Made by a program: the position numbers and the translations under genes. Below, piece after piece: positions 5,322 through 8,884 of a stretch of DNA of 8,884 nucleotides. How positions within the stretch are numbered: position 1 is the first letter of the stretch; each line of letters starts with the position of its first letter. Source of the DNA: an uncultured Holophagales bacterium (GTDB lineage Bacteria > Acidobacteriota > Thermoanaerobaculia > UBA5066); NCBI GenBank assembly GCA_937864895.1, contig CALMDF010000441.1, forward strand, positions 1 to 8,884. Direction: 5' to 3'. Below the pieces are notes generated by a model, which saw nothing but the letters and a program-made list of their open reading frames with translations, had not been told where the DNA came from and did not search any database.

Positions 5322-6983
5322 TCAGCCCGGCGCGGCGCGCCCCGCGTAGAGGAACCGCTTGATCTTCCGCGTCGGGGTCTTCTGGAACTCCTCCGGGACG
5401 ACCTCGATCGAGGCCACCTGGCAGAACGGGGGAAGCCTTTCGTTCAGCTTCCGCCGGTTGCGCTCCATCTCCCGGAGGATCCCGTCGTGCCCGACGTGCG
5501 CCGCGTCCGCGGCCTCGAGGTCGGGGTAGACGAGGGCGTGGAGGCGGTGGTCCCGCTCGAGGACGAGCGACTCGGAGACGAGCGGCAGGGCGTTCAGGCG
5601 GGCCTCGATCTCCTCGGGGTAGACGTTCTGGCCCGTCGCGCCGAGGAACATCGTCTTCGACCGGCCGCGCAGCGTCAGGAATCCGGCGGCGTCGAGGAGC
5701 CCGAGGTCCCCGGTCTTCAGCCACCCGTTCTCGTCGAGGACCTCCCGGGTCGCCTCCGGGCTCTTGTAGTACCCCGCCATCACGTGCGGCCCGCGGACCT
5801 TCACCTCCCCCGCCTCGCGCGCCGGGTCGGGAGAGTCGACGGCGAGCTCCATCCCGTCGACGGCGCGCCCCACCCCCTGGGCCCTGTGCTCGCGCCAGCC
5901 GGCATAGGTGAGGAGGGGCCCGCACTCCGTCATCCCGTACCCGACCGTGACGGGAAAGCCGATCCGGAGGAGGAACTCCTCCACCGTCGGGTTCAGCGCC
6001 GCGCCGCCGACGACGACCTCGAGGACCCTCCCCCCGAAGGCGTCGACGAGCTTCTTCCGGAGGAGCGCGTCCATCCTCCTCCGGAGCGCGGGGACCTTCG
6101 ACAGGAGGCGGACGGCCGGCTTCTCGAGAAAGGGGCGGACCCGCTTCGCGTAGATCTTCTCGAGGACGAGCGGGACCGTGAGGACGAGGCGAGGCTTCTC
6201 GGCGCCGAAGGCCTTCAGGACGACCTGCGGCGAGGGGGTCCTGTCGAGGAAGGCGATCCGGCAGCCGACGGAGACCGGGAAGAGGAACTCGAAGGCGCAA
6301 CCGAAGGCGTGGGCGAGCGGGAGGAACGAGACGAGGGCGTCCCCCGCCTCGAGGGGCATGTGGCTCTGGGCGAAGAGGACGTTCCGGTGGAGGCTCCGGT
6401 GCGGGAGCATCACGCCCTTCGAGAAGCCGGTCGTCCCCGAGGTGTAGACGATGGAGGCGAGGTCCTCGGGCCCGGGGCAGGCCCAGGAGATCGAGCCGGG
6501 AGAGGGGGCGGGCCGCGACCGGGCGGCCTCGTCGGCCCGCCGGAGGGCCGACGACGACCCCTCGCGCCTCACGAAGAGGGGCGAGAGGTCGTTCGTCGAG
6601 AGGACTGCCTTCACCCCCGGCATCTTCGCGGGGTCGAGGTGGTCGAGGAACGCCCCGGTCGTCAGGAGGAGGGTCGAGTCGGAGTGGTTCAGGATGTGGT
6701 GGATGTCCTCGTCCCGGAAGTCGGGGAGGATCGGCACGGCGACCGCCCCGTGGGAGAGGATCGCGAGGTAGCCCGTCGCCCAGCCGGAGGAGTTCCGGCC
6801 GAGGAGGGCCACCTTCGTCCCGGGCCTCACGCTCAGCTCCCCGAACGCCGCGTGGAGCCGGGCGACGCGGGCCGCGACGTCGCCGTAGGTCAGCGCCGGG
6901 CCGGGAAAGTCCGAGAAGGCGGGAAGGTCGTGATTCCGGTGGAAGGCCCGTTCGAGGAGGGGAACGAGGGTTTCTTCTCCCAT
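5322..6983 (-). CDS. AMP-binding long-chain acyl-CoA synthetase
   Basis: A 553-aa adenylate-forming enzyme that activates a fatty acid with ATP to acyl-AMP and then to acyl-CoA. Motifs in order: YTSGTTGFSKG (180-190, phosphate loop), LPLAHAFG (221-228), YGMTECGP (349-356), TGD (424-426, ribose contact), LRGRSKTMFLGATGQNVYPEEIE (438-460, hinge) and TPTRKIKRF (536-544, with Lys540 the likely catalytic lysine of the adenylation step). The length is normal. There is no carrier domain or membrane segment, so it is a stand-alone cytosolic or membrane-associated enzyme. The hinge GATGQNVYPEEIE is typical of long-chain fatty-acid synthetases rather than acetyl-CoA synthetase. It is divergent from the rubrerythrin-like gene and one gene away from a WS/DGAT that uses acyl-CoA, so a lipid-storage role is plausible (inference). 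The ATG at 6983 has no Shine-Dalgarno sequence; TAAGAT lies 11 nt upstream. Confidence 0.92.
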   Translation of the reverse strand: MGEETLVPLLERAFHRNHDLPAFSDFPGPALTYGDVAARVARLHAAFGELSVRPGTKVALLGRNSSGWATGYLAILSHGAVAVPILPDFRDEDIHHILNHSDSTLLLTTGAFLDHLDPAKMPGVKAVLSTNDLSPLFVRREGSSSALRRADEAARSRPAPSPGSISWACPGPEDLASIVYTSGTTGFSKGVMLPHRSLHRNVLFAQSHMPLEAGDALVSFLPLAHAFGCAFEFLFPVSVGCRIAFLDRTPSPQVVLKAFGAEKPRLVLTVPLVLEKIYAKRVRPFLEKPAVRLLSKVPALRRRMDALLRKKLVDAFGGRVLEVVVGGAALNPTVEEFLLRIGFPVTVGYGMTECGPLLTYAGWREHRAQGVGRAVDGMELAVDSPDPAREAGEVKVRGPHVMAGYYKSPEATREVLDENGWLKTGDLGLLDAAGFLTLRGRSKTMFLGATGQNVYPEEIEARLNALPLVSESLVLERDHRLHALVYPDLEAADAAHVGHDGILREMERNRRKLNERLPPFCQVASIEVVPEEFQKTPTRKIKRFLYAGRAAPG

Positions 6984-6994
6984 CGCGATCGGCG

Positions 6995-7000
6995 ATCTTA
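6995..7000 (-). promoter_or_regulatory. -10-like box TAAGAT of the acyl-CoA synthetase gene
   Basis: TAAGAT on the minus strand ends 11 nt before the ATG at 6983, implying a leader of only a few bases. The same hexamer serves the divergent gene at 7028-7033. An 11-bp palindrome, GATCG-G-CGATC (6987-6997), overlaps it. Confidence 0.5.
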
Positions 7001-7018
7001 CGCCGCGCCCGCCATCGC

Positions 7019-7040
7019 CCGACGGGCTAAGATCCGTCGG
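7019..7040. promoter_or_regulatory. Dyad operator candidate around the rubrerythrin-like -10
   Basis: Arms CCGACGG (7019-7025) and CCGTCGG (7034-7040) are perfect reverse complements, separated by 8 bp holding TAAGAT. A dimeric regulator bound here would block RNA polymerase. The site lies in the 92-bp gap shared with the divergent acyl-CoA synthetase and could affect both. The regulator is not in this window. Confidence 0.45.
7028..7033 (+). promoter_or_regulatory. -10-like box TAAGAT of the rubrerythrin-like gene
   Basis: TAAGAT lies 42 nt before the ATG at 7076 and 6 nt before an in-frame GTG at 7040. Transcription would start near 7040. It is enclosed by a perfect 7-bp inverted repeat (7019-7040), as expected of a repressor site. 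No -35 is evident. Confidence 0.5.
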
Positions 7041-7063
7041 TGCGGGGCCCCTGTAGCGGCCCT

Positions 7064-7068
7064 GGGAG
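7064..7068 (+). promoter_or_regulatory. Shine-Dalgarno GGGAG of the rubrerythrin-like gene
   Basis: GGGAG lies 7 nt before the ATG at 7076 and favours that start over the in-frame GTG at 7040, which has no ribosome site but lies at the predicted transcription start. Confidence 0.5.
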
Positions 7069-7075
7069 TGCTTCG

Positions 7076-7597
7076 ATGAGCCAGAACGTCGACTTCACCC
7101 GCCTCGACCTGAGAGACGCCCTCGACCTCGCCATCCTGATCGAGGACGAGGCCCGCGAGCGTTACGAGGAGTTCGCGGACCAGATGGAGGTCCACCACAC
7201 CGCCGACGCGGCGAAGTTCTACCGCTTCATGGCGCAGAACGAGGCCAAGCACGGCGCCGACCTCGCGGCGCGCAGGAAGACCCTCTTCGGAGACGCCCCG
7301 TGCCGGATGAGCCGCTCGATGCTCTGGGACGTCGAGGCGCCCGACTACGACCAGGCGCGTGCCTTCATGTCGCCCCGCCGGGCCCTCGAGGTCGCCCTCG
7401 AGTCGGAGATCAAGGCCCACGCCTACTTCACCGCGGCGATCCCGTCGATCGCCGACCCGGACGTGAAGGCCCTCTTCGTCGAGCTCCAGGGGGACGAGGT
7501 CCACCACAAGGAGCTCGTCCAGGCCGAGCTCGACAAGCTCCCGCCCGACCCCGAGGTCGACGTCGAGGACCTCGTCGACGAGCCCGTCGGCCAGTAG
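7076..7597 (+). CDS. Rubrerythrin-like ferritin-fold diiron protein
   Basis: A 173-aa, wholly helical-looking protein. It has two similar halves with Glu-rich helices and ExxH: IEDEARERYEEFA (22-34) with NEAKH (55-59), then ESEIKAHAYF (109-118) with DEVHH (140-144). Likely metal ligands are Glu25, Glu56, His59, Glu111, Glu141 and His144, the pattern of the rubrerythrin/ferritin-like diiron family, which reduces peroxide or stores iron. There is no C-terminal rubredoxin domain: only one Cys (76) is present, so an outside electron donor would be needed if it is a peroxidase. The last 20 residues are acidic (PEVDVEDLVDEP). An in-frame GTG at 7040 would add 12 residues; the ATG is preferred for its Shine-Dalgarno sequence. 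A strong hairpin 24 nt after the stop suggests a single-gene transcript. It is probably cytosolic. Confidence 0.82.
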   Translation: MSQNVDFTRLDLRDALDLAILIEDEARERYEEFADQMEVHHTADAAKFYRFMAQNEAKHGADLAARRKTLFGDAPCRMSRSMLWDVEAPDYDQARAFMSPRRALEVALESEIKAHAYFTAAIPSIADPDVKALFVELQGDEVHHKELVQAELDKLPPDPEVDVEDLVDEPVGQ

Positions 7598-7621
7598 CCC
7601 CTCCCTTCCCGCAGCCCCCCG

Positions 7622-7649
7622 GTCGCGCGGCGCCCAGGCGCCGCGCGAC
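7622..7649 (+). terminator. Perfect 13-bp hairpin after the rubrerythrin-like gene
   Basis: Arms GTCGCGCGGCGCC (7622-7634) and GGCGCCGCGCGAC (7637-7649) are exact reverse complements with CA between; in practice this is a 12-bp stem with a CCAG loop. It begins 24 nt after the TAG. The T-run after it is short (TTT at 7653-7655), so it is a terminator-like stem of modest quality. It separates the rubrerythrin-like gene from the WS/DGAT promoter. Confidence 0.6.
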
Positions 7650-7660
7650 GCGTTTCCGGG

Positions 7661-7689
7661 CGGACAGCGAGCCGCCCCGGGACTACGAT
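7661..7689 (+). promoter_or_regulatory. Promoter of the WS/DGAT gene (CGGACA-17-TACGAT)
   Basis: CGGACA at 7661-7666 (4/6 to TTGACA) and TACGAT at 7684-7689 (4/6, TAnnnT type) are spaced by 17 bp, the best -35/-10 pair in the window. The -10 ends 6 nt before the ATG at 7696, implying leaderless transcription. An imperfect dyad, CCGGGCGG (7656-7663) and CCGCCCCGG (7672-7680), overlaps it. Confidence 0.55.
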
Positions 7690-7695
7690 TCGCCC

Positions 7696-8884
7696 ATGGG
7701 CGACAGCGTGGCGGACGGCACCCCTCTCACTCCCGTCGACACGGCGTGGCTGCACATGGAGGACCCCACGAACCTGATGATGGTGACGGGGGTCTACGTC
7801 TTCGGCGAACCGGTCGACTTCGCGCGGCTGAAGGACACCGTCCGCGTCCGGATGGTCGAGCGGTTCCCGCGCTTCCGGCACAAGGTGAAGCAGTCGGGGG
7901 TCTCGGCGTCCTGGGTGAGGGACCCCACGTTCGACCTCGACGCCCACGTCCACCGGATCGCCCTTCCCGGCCCGTGCGACGGGCAGGCGCTGCGCGACGT
8001 CGTGAGCGACCTCATGTCGATGCCGCTCGACTTCACGAAGCCCCTGTGGCAGATCCACCTCGTCGAGAACTACTGCGGCGGGGCCGTCGTCCTCCTCCGG
8101 ATCCACCACTCGATCGGCGACGGCATCGCCCTCGTCCACGTCCTCCTCAGCTCGACCGATGCCTCCGCGGACGCCCCCTGGCCCAGGTCCGCGCCGGTGT
8201 CGGTGACGAAGGCGCCCCACGAGACGGACGTGGGCTGGAGGATCACCTCGCTCTTCGAGGGGGTCCAGCGCCTCGTCGCCAGCACCCGCAGGACGGCCGA
8301 CCGGGTGACCGCCCGGACCGTGGAGTCCCTCCTCCACCCCTCGCACGTCCTCGAAACCGCGCAGACGGCGTTCGAGGCGGCGGGCGTCCTGGCCAGGATG
8401 CTCGTGAGACCGCCCGACCCGAAGACCGTCCTGAAGGGGTCCCTCGGCGTCGCCAAGCGGGCCGCGTGGTCGCGGCGATTCCCGATCGCCGACGTGAAGG
8501 AGATCTCGCGGAAGATCGGCGGCACCGTCAACGACGTCCTCCTCACGGCCGTCACGGGGGCGCTTCGGCGCTACCTCCTCTTCCGCGGGGACAAGCCGGA
8601 CGGCAAGGACGTGAACGCCATGGTCCCCGTCAACCTCCGGCCGCCCTCCGAGGCCGACGAGCTGGGCAACCGGTTCGGCCTCATCTACCTCTCCCTCCCC
8701 GTCGGCGAGGCCGACCCGGACGAGCGGCTCCGCCTCGTGAAGAGACGGATGGACGCCATCAAGAAGACGCCCGAGCCGTTCGTGGCGTTCCAGATCCTGA
8801 ACGCCCTGGGACTCGCGCCGGTCGAGGTCGCCGACCTCGTCGTCAACATGTTCCGCGCCAAGTCGACGGCCGTCATGACGAACG
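7696..8884 (+). CDS. Wax ester synthase/diacylglycerol acyltransferase (WS/DGAT), C-terminus off window
   Basis: The frame opens at ATG 7696 and has no stop before the window end (396 codons seen). The family is about 450-500 aa, so most of it is present. The catalytic HHSIGDG (137-143) fits HHxxxDG, with His138 the expected base. Other family features are LTPVDTAWLHMED (11-23), PLDFTKPLW (110-118) upstream of the active site, NDVLLTAVTGALRRYL (279-294), PVNLRPP (311-317), GNRFGLIYLSLP (324-335), and an incomplete TAVMTN at the edge where the family shows a TNVPGP-type motif. It transfers acyl groups from acyl-CoA to fatty alcohol or diacylglycerol, giving wax ester or triacylglycerol at the membrane and lipid droplets; which acceptor is used cannot be read here. 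No Shine-Dalgarno sequence precedes the ATG; TACGAT lies 6 nt upstream. The nearby acyl-CoA synthetase could supply substrate. Confidence 0.9.
   Translation, partial: MGDSVADGTPLTPVDTAWLHMEDPTNLMMVTGVYVFGEPVDFARLKDTVRVRMVERFPRFRHKVKQSGVSASWVRDPTFDLDAHVHRIALPGPCDGQALRDVVSDLMSMPLDFTKPLWQIHLVENYCGGAVVLLRIHHSIGDGIALVHVLLSSTDASADAPWPRSAPVSVTKAPHETDVGWRITSLFEGVQRLVASTRRTADRVTARTVESLLHPSHVLETAQTAFEAAGVLARMLVRPPDPKTVLKGSLGVAKRAAWSRRFPIADVKEISRKIGGTVNDVLLTAVTGALRRYLLFRGDKPDGKDVNAMVPVNLRPPSEADELGNRFGLIYLSLPVGEADPDERLRLVKRRMDAIKKTPEPFVAFQILNALGLAPVEVADLVVNMFRAKSTAVMTN

Noticed and set aside
7044..7051. GGGGCCCC palindrome in the leader of the rubrerythrin-like gene
   Set aside because: An 8-bp G/C palindrome is expected often at this base composition and has no other support.
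5487..7079. Plus-strand open frame of 530 codons
   Set aside because: It is antisense to the acyl-CoA synthetase, whose motifs are complete. The plus product is repetitive Glu/Arg/Val sequence.
7423..8346. Minus-strand open frame of 307 codons
   Set aside because: It runs opposite both plus genes and across the hairpin and promoter between them. The WS/DGAT and ferritin-fold motifs on the plus strand are decisive.

Overview
The window is very GC-rich (roughly 70% by eye). Codons end mostly in C or G, with CTC favoured for Leu. Coding is dense, with almost no gaps. The gene set is a eukaryotic-type Ser/Thr kinase, a YkgJ-type Cys-cluster protein, a WS/DGAT acyltransferase, a DUF2891 protein and an S45 acylase. 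This suits a chromosomal segment of a high-GC soil or sediment bacterium such as Acidobacteriota (Thermoanaerobaculia/Holophagae-like) or Myxococcota. That placement is an inference with low confidence. I saw no rRNA, tRNA, CRISPR array, insertion sequence or phage gene.

Layout. Six genes lie on the minus strand and two on the plus strand. The minus genes, in transcription order, are: an AMP-binding long-chain acyl-CoA synthetase (6983-5322); a YkgJ-type Cys-cluster protein (5287-4526) whose stop overlaps by 4 nt the start of a membrane-anchored Ser/Thr kinase (4529-2703); an exported DUF2891 protein (2668-1553); a small His-rich YecH/DUF2492-like putative metal-binding protein (1481-1185); and a penicillin-acylase-type (S45) Ntn hydrolase (1135 to beyond base 1, C-terminus missing). 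The plus genes, divergent from the synthetase, are a rubrerythrin-like ferritin-fold protein (7076-7597), a strong hairpin, and a WS/DGAT acyltransferase (7696 to beyond base 8884, C-terminus missing). Both edge genes are open at the window edge.

How they fit together. The acyl-CoA synthetase makes the substrate used by the WS/DGAT enzyme, so the right third looks like lipid activation and storage, with an iron/peroxide-type protein between. The Cys-cluster protein and the kinase are translationally coupled. The left third is a run of single minus-strand genes with no evident common pathway.

Most notable pattern. Seven of the eight genes have an isolated TAnnnT or near-consensus AT-rich hexamer just upstream. 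In five of them it lies only 5-11 nt from the start codon; the other two have such a hexamer 6-8 nt from an alternative start or a mini-ORF. The only gene without one is the kinase, which overlaps its upstream neighbour. This is the signature of leaderless or very-short-leader transcription. Other points are a 22-bp dyad enclosing the -10 of the rubrerythrin-like gene, a 10-codon upstream ORF overlapping the start of the Cys-cluster gene, and an unrecognised C-terminal domain on the kinase.
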